A stretch of 25,819 nucleotides of DNA from Lachnospiraceae bacterium (GCA_900765975.1 CAAFTS010000160.1:1-25819); one strand, 5' to 3'; counted from the first letter of the stretch, positions 7,621-15,707 are shown. The notes: a model not told the origin generated them from the letters alone. Translations and numbers: made by a program.

Positions 7621-8334
7621 TCACAAATATGGTGTTCCCGGTATCTCAGGGTAACTTCCCATCGCAATAAGCAGTTCTAATCCAATCTGTCTTGCCTCCA
7701 AAACAGCCGCTTTTACTGCGCTTGCATCTCCGGAAAATGCCAAGATCACTTCATTCGAATGACTGGTTCCTTTGTCCGGTGTCATGTAATTTATGATTTC
7801 AACATTTGATGCTTTCACGGCAGTATCTGCCATAACCAATCCAATGGCAGCAGGCGACCCTGCAAGGAATCCAAACGCTTTGTCTTTTTTCGCTCCAAAG
7901 GCTTTCTGCAAAACATCTCCCGCACTTGCGGAATAAGCAAATTCCAGATGACCGGCTTCACTGATATATAATTCTCCTGCATATTTATTGGTCAGATCCA
8001 ATGCCATCTGAATGGCATCCCGTACATCTGATACATCATTTCCGCCAAGCACCACATAATTTCCATGGCCGCCCCAGCCTTTTGTATCTCTCGGTAGTTC
8101 AATACTTAACACCTCTGTGTTTGTCGCCTTCACAGCATCATCCAATGCGGTAAACTGACCTGCCGCTCCGGTTCTGGAACTGAACAAACCAAGAGCATGG
8201 TACTTCTTTCCCACATTCATTTTATCCAATAAAGTATCATCGACTCCCGGAATCACAAGTCCGATGGTATCAAGAACCGCAGTCCCTACAAATTCTGTTC
8301 TCGTACAATCCATACGAATTGATTTCACATCCAT
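7621..8334 (-). CDS. pduB: PduB-like BMC-T microcompartment shell protein, orphan
   Basis: A 237-residue protein made of two fused bacterial-microcompartment domains (about 12-110 and 118-230), as in the trimeric shell protein PduB. Family-typical stretches include FVGTAVLDTIGLVIPGVD, AVKATNTEVLSIELPRDTKG, YISEAGHLEFAYSASA and the second-domain GTSHSNEVILAFSGD. Its length matches the short form of PduB (PduB'), without the N-terminal extension that in Salmonella ties the shell to the enzyme core. Shell trimers of this type tile the facets of a protein organelle and may gate metabolites. No other shell protein or signature enzyme is present in the window. It follows the oxidoreductase gene by 14 bases and precedes the WYL regulator by 52. 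The family call is firm, the role here is open. Confidence 0.92.
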   Translation of the reverse strand: MDVKSIRMDCTRTEFVGTAVLDTIGLVIPGVDDTLLDKMNVGKKYHALGLFSSRTGAAGQFTALDDAVKATNTEVLSIELPRDTKGWGGHGNYVVLGGNDVSDVRDAIQMALDLTNKYAGELYISEAGHLEFAYSASAGDVLQKAFGAKKDKAFGFLAGSPAAIGLVMADTAVKASNVEIINYMTPDKGTSHSNEVILAFSGDASAVKAAVLEARQIGLELLIAMGSYPEIPGTPYL

Positions 8335-8348
8335 CCTCTATACTCCTT

Positions 8349-9317
8349 TTAATATCCGATTTCATTTAATATTTTATCCATTACACGTGCATTTTGTAAA
8401 GAAAATTCATGTGCCACATGAGGAGCTGCACCTTCAAGAATACATTCCCCTAATTGTTCTACTTCCAGACAATAGTTATCCGGTGCATCCACTTTGATTT
8501 CCTGACAAGTATCGCCCTTTTTTACATAATAATGCAATTCCCCATCTGCATTGAATGACACCGGTACTTCCATGGTTCCCTCTGTTCCATAAAGGTAGAA
8601 ACGATCGCCTCGCTGTGCGGAACACATTCCGGATACCATACACGCCCTACGCTCATCATCGAAATGGAAATATGCCGATGCAAAATCATCAATGTGCTGT
8701 TCTGTAAAATGTCCCACTGCCTTTACTTCTTTTGGCTCTTCTTCAAAAAGTGTAAGCATCAGGCTTGTACAGTAACATCCCAGGTCATAGATAGAACCGC
8801 CCAGTGTATCTCGACGAACCCGGATGTTTTCTGCAGTATATCCCGGAGTAATAAAAATAGATTCCATAAAAGAAAGTTTTCCAATTACGCCGGACTTCAA
8901 AGTTTCCTTTACAGAAGTAACCAGCGGACTATGTAAATATGCAAATGCCTCCATAAATACAACGCCTGCTTTTTCACATCCTTCAATCATTTCTCTGACA
9001 TCTTTTTCCGTTCCGGACAATGGTTTCTCACATAAAATATGCTTTCCTTTCGCTGCTGCTTTGAGTACCCACTCCTTATGCAGCGTATTTGGAAGTGGAA
9101 TATATACTGCCTCTATTTCCGGATCATCCAGCATCTCCTCCAAAGAGTAATAGGCCTTTTCAAACCCAAATTCTTCCTGAAACTGATCTACTTTTTCTTT
9201 ATTACGTCCTGCAATTCCATAGAGCTGACAATTCTTTGCCTTTTTCATTCCCGGAATTGTACACTTTCTTGCAATATTGGCTGTTCCCAGCACGCCCCAT
9301 TTAATTTTTCTGCTCAT
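8349..9317 (-). CDS. Gfo/Idh/MocA-family NAD(P)-dependent oxidoreductase
   Basis: A 322-residue protein with the Rossmann nucleotide-binding motif GVLGTANIA (8-16) and the conserved HILCEKP motif with E97-K98-P99 near the active site, followed by the larger alpha/beta substrate domain. Family members oxidise or reduce sugars, inositols, bile pigments or related polyols; substrate cannot be assigned from sequence. The open frame extends to 9500, but the ATG at 9317 has GGAGG ten bases upstream and begins exactly at the family's usual N-terminus (MSRKIKWGVLG), so the extension is discarded. It stands 14 bases upstream of the PduB-like gene, which suggests co-transcription. A cytoplasmic partner role for the shell protein is conceivable but not shown. 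Confidence 0.9.
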   Translation of the reverse strand: MSRKIKWGVLGTANIARKCTIPGMKKAKNCQLYGIAGRNKEKVDQFQEEFGFEKAYYSLEEMLDDPEIEAVYIPLPNTLHKEWVLKAAAKGKHILCEKPLSGTEKDVREMIEGCEKAGVVFMEAFAYLHSPLVTSVKETLKSGVIGKLSFMESIFITPGYTAENIRVRRDTLGGSIYDLGCYCTSLMLTLFEEEPKEVKAVGHFTEQHIDDFASAYFHFDDERRACMVSGMCSAQRGDRFYLYGTEGTMEVPVSFNADGELHYYVKKGDTCQEIKVDAPDNYCLEVEQLGECILEGAAPHVAHEFSLQNARVMDKILNEIGY

Positions 9318-9469
9318 TTTTATTTTCCTCCGATTCTTATAATTGTTATAACTGTTATTTTTTATGTCTTCATCCGTACTCTCCACTACCTTCATTTCGA
9401 ACACCCATTGTGCCTGCTTTGTAAACAACGTCTTTTTTAACCCCTTCAAACTGGTTGTTTTTCCCTTTT

Positions 9470-9574
9470 TCACAAGATTTTCCCTTGTGCCAGACCACAC
9501 CGTCTGATTGCCGCACTGGAAAACTCATTGGGATCCAAACCGCGTTTTCTTGCCTCATCCTTAATTTTACTCAT
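9470..9574 (-). CDS. possible 34-residue small ORF (or remnant of a broken gene)
   Basis: An ATG at 9574 preceded by GGAG (nine bases) opens a 34-codon frame beginning MSKIKDEARKRGLDPNEFSS, with a composition that looks coding. It stops at 9470-9472. The two other frames continue open across 9318-9558 (one enters the Gfo/Idh frame), so the stretch may be a short gene damaged by a frameshift. No family recognised. It would be the first gene after the putative promoter at 9636-9644. Confidence 0.3.
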   Translation of the reverse strand: MSKIKDEARKRGLDPNEFSSAAIRRCGLAQGKIL

Positions 9575-9635
9575 ATTCATATACTCCTTTTCTATCTATC
9601 CCACAGTATTTATTCTAACAGATCTCAGTATGATT

Positions 9636-9644
9636 AGTATAACA
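9636..9644 (-). promoter_or_regulatory. possible extended -10 promoter for the leftward gene run
   Basis: On the - strand TGTTATACT gives an extended -10 element (TGn plus TATACT). No good -35 is seen 17 bases further upstream, so the call rests on the extended -10 only. It would start a transcript about 60 bases before the small ORF and could drive the run down to 1170. It is back-to-back with the murT promoter. Confidence 0.4.
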
Positions 9645-9683
9645 TGTAGAAATATTTACTCATAGTAAAAAATGATATATTTC

Positions 9684-9712
9684 TTGTTTTATTACCAGAT
9701 ATCACTTATAAT
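9684..9712 (+). promoter_or_regulatory. sigma-A promoter of murT-gatD
   Basis: TTGTTT (9684-9689), a 17-base spacer, and a perfect TATAAT (9707-9712). The start of transcription would be near 9719, leaving a leader of about 65 bases before murT. Confidence 0.75.
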
Positions 9713-9784
9713 AATACAGGTATTTCAAATACTATTTATATATTTTCATTCAATAATATTAAAGAAAGTAAAAGAGTAAAACAC

Positions 9785-11131
9785 ATGAGATTAAGAAGTA
9801 AACTTGCTATTAAATGTGCGAAAATGACAAGCACACTGATTAAAAAAATGAACCGGGGAAGTGGCGTTACCCTTCCAGGTTACGTTGCACGTATCATTGA
9901 TCCTAAGATTTTAAGTACGATGTCTGACATGGTGCGTGAAAAAACAATCGTTACTATGGGAACAAATGGAAAAACAACAACAAACAGTATTTTGTACCAT
10001 GCACTGGCAGCAGAAGGGAAAGAAGTCATCATCAACCGTACCGGCGCTAATATGTTAAACGGAATTATTTCTGCTTTTGTACTTTCTACTGACAAAAAAG
10101 GGAATCTGGATGCTGATTACGCCTGCATTGAAGTGGATGAATTTGCCTCTCTGAAGGTATTGCCGCAACTACAGCCTGATTGTGCACTGCTGACTAACAT
10201 TTGTCGGGATCAGTTGGATCGTTTTGGCGAAGTTGACATCACATATAACGCTGTTCGGGATGCCTTTCATAGCTCCCCGAATACAAAACTCATTATCAAT
10301 TGTGATGATGTTCTTTCCTATTCACTTGCCTCTGAGGGAAAGAATCCATTTGTTACTTACGGAATCAGTGAACAAATCTTCGATGATATTTCCCGTTCTG
10401 AGATTCGGGAAAGTATTTTCTGCCGTTCCTGTGGAAAAAAATTAGAATATGATTTCTTCCATTATGGACAATTGGGAATCTATCATTGCCCGAATTGTGG
10501 GATGAAAAGACCTGAACCGGATTATACTGCCACTGACATTATTTTCCACAACGAAGTCTATTCCTTTACAATTGACGGCGTAAAAATTGATTCCTCATCT
10601 CGTACTCCATATAATATATACAATACACTTTCTGCATACGCTGCACTTTGTGCAATGGAGGCACCTACAGAGCGTTTTAAATCAACAATCGAATCCTTTG
10701 ATTACGGCAATAACCGGGAGGATATTTACACCATCAATGGCGCACGTGTCCAGCTCCATCTGGCAAAAAATCCAATCGGTTTCCAGCAGAAGATCTCTCT
10801 CGTACTGAAAGATCCAAATCCAAAGGATGTCATCATTCAGATTAATGACACTTATCAGGATGGCGAAGATGTTTCCTGGCTCTGGGATGTAGACTTCCAG
10901 TATCTGGCGGATGCCAATGTAAGTACAATCCTCACCAACGGAACCCGGCGGCATGATATGGGACTTCGCCTGAAATACGAAGATATTTCTTGTGATTCTA
11001 CAACAGATTTAAAGCAATCGGTTATTGATCTGACAACAAACGGCACAAAGAATCTATATGTAATTGTAAACTATTCCGGTTTATACCGGACCAATCATAT
11101 GCTGAGTGAGTTACAGAAAGGAGGGAACTAA
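9785..11131 (+). CDS. murT: lipid II isoglutaminyl synthase, ligase subunit MurT
   Basis: A 448-residue Mur-ligase-like protein. With GatD it amidates the D-glutamate of lipid II to D-isoglutamine on the cytoplasmic side of the membrane. The ATP loop GTNGKTTT lies at 59-66 (K63). A Cys4 zinc ribbon is inserted in the central domain (C213, C216, C235, C238). The C-terminal DUF1727 part carries the SWLWDVDF motif (about 364-371), the region that in characterised MurT supplies an acidic residue to the GatD active site. The ATG has only a weak ribosome site (AAAGAAAG/AAGAG). murT and gatD are separated by three bases, the usual arrangement, and are served by the promoter at 9684-9712. Confidence 0.95.
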   Translation: MRLRSKLAIKCAKMTSTLIKKMNRGSGVTLPGYVARIIDPKILSTMSDMVREKTIVTMGTNGKTTTNSILYHALAAEGKEVIINRTGANMLNGIISAFVLSTDKKGNLDADYACIEVDEFASLKVLPQLQPDCALLTNICRDQLDRFGEVDITYNAVRDAFHSSPNTKLIINCDDVLSYSLASEGKNPFVTYGISEQIFDDISRSEIRESIFCRSCGKKLEYDFFHYGQLGIYHCPNCGMKRPEPDYTATDIIFHNEVYSFTIDGVKIDSSSRTPYNIYNTLSAYAALCAMEAPTERFKSTIESFDYGNNREDIYTINGARVQLHLAKNPIGFQQKISLVLKDPNPKDVIIQINDTYQDGEDVSWLWDVDFQYLADANVSTILTNGTRRHDMGLRLKYEDISCDSTTDLKQSVIDLTTNGTKNLYVIVNYSGLYRTNHMLSELQKGGN

Positions 11132-11134
11132 GGT

Positions 11135-11899
11135 ATGAGTATGAAATTAACAATCGGACATTTGTATCCGGACCTTTTGAACCTCTACGGCGACCGAGGC
11201 AATATCCAGTGTTTCCGGAAACGTCTGGAATGGCGCGGAATGGAGGCAGAAGTCATCCCTTTTCTTTCCGGTGATAAAATCGATTTTTCGAAACTGGATA
11301 TTGTATTACTTGGCGGCGGTTCTGACCGGGAGCAAGAACTTGTTTGTAAATATTTATTGGAAATTAAAGACGATTTTAAAGATTATGTAGAAAATAACGG
11401 AGTTGTCCTCGCAGTATGCGGCGGTTACCAACTTCTCGGAAAATCCTACAAAACAAAAGATAAGTTAATTGAAGGTCTGGGAATCTTAAATATTACAACT
11501 GAGTGGGAACCGGAACGTTTAATACGAAATATTGTTTTAAATTCCCCACTTTTTGACACTCCTGTTGTCGGTTTTGAAAATCATGGCGGACGTACTTACA
11601 TCAGAGACCATACACCATTTGGAAAAGTCTTCTTTGGACTTGGCAATACCGGAAAATCCGGTTATGAGGGCGTTGTATACAAGAATGTAATCGCAACCTA
11701 CCTGCATGGACCACTCCTTCCAAAGAACCCCCACGTATGTGATTATCTGTTGGAGCGCGCGTTAAAACGCAAATACGGAGATAACGTTACTTTAGAACCT
11801 TTGCCGGATGAATTGGAACACAAAGCCAACAGCTGCATCGTAGACCGCTACAGCGATAAGAAATATGTATTGAAAGAAACAATCAAAAGATATACCTAA
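11135..11899 (+). CDS. gatD: lipid II isoglutaminyl synthase, glutaminase subunit GatD
   Basis: A 254-residue class I glutamine amidotransferase of the CobB/CobQ type. The nucleophile C95 sits in VVLAVCGGYQLLG and the catalytic histidine H191 in ATYLHGPLLP; the N-terminal HLYPDLLNLYGDRGN is characteristic of GatD. It hydrolyses glutamine and passes ammonia to MurT, giving amidated lipid II, needed for efficient cross-linking in many Gram-positives. A strong AGGAGG lies about ten bases before the ATG, inside the end of murT. A bidirectional terminator follows at once. No sign of truncation or fusion. Confidence 0.96.
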   Translation: MSMKLTIGHLYPDLLNLYGDRGNIQCFRKRLEWRGMEAEVIPFLSGDKIDFSKLDIVLLGGGSDREQELVCKYLLEIKDDFKDYVENNGVVLAVCGGYQLLGKSYKTKDKLIEGLGILNITTEWEPERLIRNIVLNSPLFDTPVVGFENHGGRTYIRDHTPFGKVFFGLGNTGKSGYEGVVYKNVIATYLHGPLLPKNPHVCDYLLERALKRKYGDNVTLEPLPDELEHKANSCIVDRYSDKKYVLKETIKRYT

Positions 11900-11904
11900 A
11901 ACGC

Positions 11905-11953
11905 AAAAACAGCAATCTTTCTGATCTTTACTTCAGAAAAATTGCTGTTTTTT
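11905..11953. terminator. bidirectional intrinsic terminator between gatD and the P-type ATPase
   Basis: AAAAACAGCAAT (11905-11916) pairs with ATTGCTGTTTTT (11941-11952); an inner CTGA/TCAG pair (11921-11924 with 11933-11936) extends the stem. A run of T follows on the + strand and the mirror A-run serves the - strand. Both flanking genes converge on it. Confidence 0.88.
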
Positions 11954-11969
11954 GATTATTTATACAAAA

Positions 11970-14585
11970 TTATTTTTTCTTTTTAAATGCTTGTTTCACA
12001 GCTTTCATTAACTGGATAATCGGCAGGTTTGCTGCTGCGAGTCCATATACGATCAAAAGTTGTGTTAACGTTAATGTCTGTACTTTAAACATTCCCTGCA
12101 GGAACGGCACAGTCATCACGCAGGTAATCAGTACAAATCCGATCAAGAATGCACCGATCAAATAAATATTATTGAAGAATTTGTTTGTAAAAATAACAGG
12201 TTTATCTTCTTTGCAGTTAAATCCATGTACCAGACGTGCAGTACAAAGTGTTCCAAATGCCATTGTGCTGGCAAGAACTGCATTTCCGCCTTTGTATCCA
12301 ATCATAAATGCAATCATTGTTGTAATTCCGATTGACAAACCTTCTGTTCCGATCTTGGTCAGGAAATCTTTTGTCAAAATTGACTCATTCATCGGACGTG
12401 GTTTTTCATCCATTACATCTTTAGAATGCGGTTCCAATCCCAACGCAATCGCCGGCAAACTATCTGTCAATAGATTGATGAACAACAAATGTACCGGAGC
12501 AAACGGAACCGGCAATCCTGCAATTGAGGCATATAATACTGCCAGAATCGCACCAAAGTTACCAGATAACAAGAACTGAATAGAGTTCTTAATATTACGG
12601 TATACATTTCGTCCATTTTCAACTGCCTTTACAATGGTTGCAAAATTATCATCTGTCAATACCATGGATGCAGCATCTTTGGATACTTCACTTCCGGTAA
12701 TTCCCATTGCTACACCGATATCTGCCTGTTTCAATGCCGGAGCATCATTGACACCATCACCTGTCATGGAAACAATATTTCCTTTTTCCTGCCATGCACG
12801 TACAATTCGAATCTTATGTTCCGGTGACACACGTGCATATACGGAAATTCCTTCTACAAAATCTTTCAGTTCTTCATCAGACAATGAATCGATTTCAGCG
12901 CCTTCACATGCCTCTGACTCATCTTGAAGAATACCAATACGTTTTGCAATTGCAGCTGCTGTTACCTTGTGATCGCCGGTAATCATAATCGGACGGATTC
13001 CGGCACGTTTACACTCTGCAACCGCCTGTTTGGATTCTTCTCTCGGCGGATCCATCATATCGATCAAACCAATAAAAATAAGATCCTGCTCATCTTCAAT
13101 ACTTAATTCCAAATCATCTGCCACTTCTTTATATGCAAAACCAAGTACACGAAGACCTTCTCTGGAGAACTCCTGATTCTGTGCCTCAATCAATTTCCGA
13201 TCTTCTGCTGTGATCGGTCGAACCTCACCGTTGATACGGATTTTTGTCATTCTTTCAAGCAATACGTCTACCGCACCTTTGACAATCATCATCGGCATGC
13301 CATTGATTGTATGCTTTGTAGACATTAATTTTCTATCACTGTCAAATGGGTTCTCGCTTTCACGCGGATACTGTTCCCGAACCTGCTGTGCATACAGACC
13401 TAACTTACTTCCCAAATTAATCAAACAAGTCTCTGTCGGATCACCAATTTCCACGCCATCTACATTTGTAGAGTCATTACACAAGATACTGGAAAGAAGT
13501 AAGAAATTCACATCCTGATCTTTTAAATCAATCGCATCTACCGGGATTCTTGTATCATTTACATAATAATCTTCTACTGTCATCTTATTCTGTGTCAATG
13601 TACCGGTCTTATCGGAACAAATAATGGATACACTTCCCAGACCTTCTACCGCCTGTAACTTACGGATAATTGCATGTTCTTTCGCCATCTTCTGTGTACC
13701 GAAAGATAAAACAATCGTTACGATAGAACTAAGTGCCTCCGGAATTGCTGCAACTGCAAGTGCTACTGCAAATAGGAATGCATCTCCGATATTGCCGCCT
13801 CTTAGAACGTTTACCCCAAATAAGATTCCACAGAATACTAAGATAATAATTGACAATTTCTGTCCAAACTGATCTAAGTTAATCTGTAATGGTGTTCGTT
13901 TTTCAGAAGTTGTCTTTAACAAGCTCGCAATCTTACCAACCTCTGTCTCCATTCCTACGCCTGTTACAAGGAAGGATGCACGTCCGTAAGTTACAAAACT
14001 TCCGGAATAAACCATATTTACCCGGTCGCCCAAAGGTACTTCTTTTCCGATTGTATCTATATTTTTCTCTACACCAAGACTTTCACCGGTCAGTGCGCTC
14101 TCATCAACCTTCAAGCTCGCGCATTCCAAAATACGTCCGTCTGCTGGGATATAATCTCCGGCATCCAACATCACAATATCTCCAACCGTTACTTCTGAAG
14201 ACGGAACCGGTACTACAGAACCACCTCGCAGCACTTTTGCCTCTGGACCTGAAAGTTTTTTCAGACTATCCAAAGATTGTTCTGCTTTCACTGTCTGTAC
14301 AGTTCCCAAAATTGCATTAATTGTAATAACAATTAAAATTACGATCGTACTTTCTGCATCTCCTAAAAATCCGGATACTACTGCAGCACAAATCAAAATA
14401 ATAACCAAAAAATCTTTAAACTGCTCTAAAAAAATCTGAAGAGTTGTTTTCTTCTTCCCTTCTACCAGTTCGTTCGGTCCATATTTTTCCTGATGTGCCC
14501 GAACCTGCTCTTCAGTCAGCGGTTCCAAAGTTCCATTGATCTGTTGCTTTACTTCTTCCGCAGACATTTGATAAAATTCACTCAT
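11970..14585 (-). CDS. P2-type cation-transporting ATPase (Ca2+/Mn2+ family), probable Mn2+ exporter
   Basis: A full-length 871-residue P-type ATPase: TGES actuator motif, phosphorylated D325 in DKTGTLTQ, TGDGVNDAPA hinge and about ten membrane segments. M4 reads AAIPEALSS, M5 NSIQFLLSGNFGA and M6 NLLTDSLPA. By comparison with SERCA the site II residues (Glu of PEAL, Asn and Asp of NLLTD) are kept, but the M5 glutamate of site I is alanine, so one ion per cycle is expected, as in PMR1-type pumps that move Ca2+ and Mn2+. The leader (14671-14786) resembles the Mn2+-sensing yybP-ykoY riboswitch, which in Lactococcus and Streptococcus precedes related pumps. I infer manganese export, with calcium export the alternative. 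GGAGG lies seven bases before the ATG. Confidence 0.93.
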   Translation of the reverse strand: MSEFYQMSAEEVKQQINGTLEPLTEEQVRAHQEKYGPNELVEGKKKTTLQIFLEQFKDFLVIILICAAVVSGFLGDAESTIVILIVITINAILGTVQTVKAEQSLDSLKKLSGPEAKVLRGGSVVPVPSSEVTVGDIVMLDAGDYIPADGRILECASLKVDESALTGESLGVEKNIDTIGKEVPLGDRVNMVYSGSFVTYGRASFLVTGVGMETEVGKIASLLKTTSEKRTPLQINLDQFGQKLSIIILVFCGILFGVNVLRGGNIGDAFLFAVALAVAAIPEALSSIVTIVLSFGTQKMAKEHAIIRKLQAVEGLGSVSIICSDKTGTLTQNKMTVEDYYVNDTRIPVDAIDLKDQDVNFLLLSSILCNDSTNVDGVEIGDPTETCLINLGSKLGLYAQQVREQYPRESENPFDSDRKLMSTKHTINGMPMMIVKGAVDVLLERMTKIRINGEVRPITAEDRKLIEAQNQEFSREGLRVLGFAYKEVADDLELSIEDEQDLIFIGLIDMMDPPREESKQAVAECKRAGIRPIMITGDHKVTAAAIAKRIGILQDESEACEGAEIDSLSDEELKDFVEGISVYARVSPEHKIRIVRAWQEKGNIVSMTGDGVNDAPALKQADIGVAMGITGSEVSKDAASMVLTDDNFATIVKAVENGRNVYRNIKNSIQFLLSGNFGAILAVLYASIAGLPVPFAPVHLLFINLLTDSLPAIALGLEPHSKDVMDEKPRPMNESILTKDFLTKIGTEGLSIGITTMIAFMIGYKGGNAVLASTMAFGTLCTARLVHGFNCKEDKPVIFTNKFFNNIYLIGAFLIGFVLITCVMTVPFLQGMFKVQTLTLTQLLIVYGLAAANLPIIQLMKAVKQAFKKKK

Positions 14586-14633
14586 ATTCTTTCCTCCTAT
14601 TCTTCTGGATGCAATGAATGGTATTTTTTACAA

Positions 14634-14685
14634 TAAAAAATGAGCCTTCTATTGCACACAACTCATGATGCAATAAAAGTCTCAC
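14634..14685 (-). terminator. riboswitch expression-platform terminator
   Basis: On the - strand GTGAG-A-CTTTTATTGCA (14669-14685) pairs with TGCAATAGAAG-G-CTCAT (14640-14656) around a 12-base loop, with one mismatch, and is followed by TTTTTTATTG. Its left arm contains the CTTTTAT that also forms the closing stem of the aptamer (14671-14679), so the two structures exclude each other. Confidence 0.82.
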
Positions 14686-14786
14686 TGTTTAATCACGATA
14701 CGGATGACTACTGCCATCGTACTGACGACATCGTGCACACCTTATTATCCAAATCATAATCCGGTGCCAATTACTCCCTTTTATCG
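14671..14786 (-). ncRNA. yybP-ykoY (manganese) riboswitch aptamer
   Basis: The 116-base leader of the ATPase gene, read on the - strand, has closing stem CGATAAAAG (14778-14786) with CTTTTATTG (14671-14679). Right after the first arm comes GGGAGTAA, and further on CGTCAGTACGA, close to the two conserved loops (GGGGAGUA and CGUCA-AC) that bring together the Mn2+ site in yybP-ykoY RNAs. An ATTAT/ATAAT hairpin with GCACC/GGTG and a CACGAT/ATCGTG stem holding GATG/CATC make the expected side helices. Stabilising the closing stem would disrupt the terminator, so metal should turn the gene on. The class call is from memory of the consensus, not from a model search. Confidence 0.75.
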
Positions 14787-14792
14787 AAACTA

Positions 14793-14821
14793 ACTATAAA
14801 CGTTTTTCTATAAAATGTCAA
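14793..14821 (-). promoter_or_regulatory. sigma-A promoter of the riboswitch/ATPase transcript
   Basis: On the - strand a perfect TTGACA (14816-14821), a 17-base spacer and TATAGT (14793-14798). Transcription would begin near 14786, exactly where the aptamer stem starts. It lies within 16 bases of the sdaAA stop codon. Confidence 0.85.
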
Positions 14822-14836
14822 TACAAGTTTCACATT

Positions 14837-15706
14837 TCACAGAAAATACAAATTTTCGATTTCTTTTGCTGCCGGCGTATTTGCCACTCCGCCTTCCCCT
14901 GTTTCTCTCAGTGAACTATGCATCGATTCTCCTATTTCACGCATGGCATCAATCACTTGATCCGGGGGAATCCGGCTCGTAATTCCTGCCAGCGCCATAT
15001 CTGCACTTGCCAATGCATTGACAGCGCCGATTACATTTCTCTTTACACAAGGAACCTCTACCAGACCTGCCACCGGATCACATACCAATCCGAGCAGGTT
15101 TTTCAGCGCCATTCCGGCAGCATGTGTAATCTGTTCCGAATTTCCTCCCCGCAAACTCACAAGGGCTCCTGCCGCCATCGCAGATGCGGAACCGATTTCG
15201 GCCTGACATCCACCTGCCGCGCCTGCAATAAAAGCCCGCGCCGCAATGACTTGTCCAATTCCCGCCGCCACATAGAGGCTTTCTACAATCTGTTCTTCTG
15301 TAACCTTTCCATCTTGATACAATGGAACCAATACCGCCGGCAATACTCCGCAAGCGCCTGCCGTTGGCGCTGCCACAATTCGTTTCATACAGGCATTTGA
15401 TTCTCCCATCTGTAATGCATGAGCAATGACACGTGCAGTAAAATCTCCACTAAGTGTATTTCCTTTTTTACGATACTCCTCCATCTTGCCGCCCAGACCG
15501 CCGACCAGACCACTGTTGGAAATTAACGTTTCATCATACTCCTCACTTGCGGAAAGCATAGCTTTCCACATTTCACGCATAGATTCCACAGACTCCTGTT
15601 CTGTCACTGTCCGTTCATTTACATCATCCAGCATAACAGCACGCCAAAAGGGTTCTTCATGTTTTTTTCCATATTCTGCGATTTCATCCAATGACTGATA
15701 TGCCAT
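14837..15706 (-). CDS. sdaAA: L-serine dehydratase, iron-sulfur-dependent, alpha subunit
   Basis: A 289-residue alpha subunit of the oxygen-sensitive serine dehydratase, which converts L-serine to pyruvate and ammonia with a 4Fe-4S cluster. Cysteines in the conserved settings are visible: C119 in PTAGACGVLP, C167 in GGCQAEIGSASAM, C209 and C220 in LVCDPVAGLVEVPC; three of these act as cluster ligands in the family. The frame reaches back to 15724 (MERRYN), but those codons are the ribosome site itself (GGAGG); the ATG at 15706 is correctly spaced. It begins one base after the sdaAB stop, so the two subunits are translationally linked. No clear terminator of its own is seen before the next promoter. 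Confidence 0.95.
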   Translation of the reverse strand: MAYQSLDEIAEYGKKHEEPFWRAVMLDDVNERTVTEQESVESMREMWKAMLSASEEYDETLISNSGLVGGLGGKMEEYRKKGNTLSGDFTARVIAHALQMGESNACMKRIVAAPTAGACGVLPAVLVPLYQDGKVTEEQIVESLYVAAGIGQVIAARAFIAGAAGGCQAEIGSASAMAAGALVSLRGGNSEQITHAAGMALKNLLGLVCDPVAGLVEVPCVKRNVIGAVNALASADMALAGITSRIPPDQVIDAMREIGESMHSSLRETGEGGVANTPAAKEIENLYFL

Positions 15707-15707
15707 A

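Noticed and set aside
7569..7667. N-terminal extension of the WYL regulator by 33 residues
   Set aside because: The extension has no ribosome site, overlaps the end of the PduB-like gene and does not resemble the family, while ATG 7568 has a good site.
12172..12579. 135-residue + strand ORF inside the P-type ATPase gene
   Set aside because: Antisense to a conserved membrane region; its composition mirrors the codons of the true gene.
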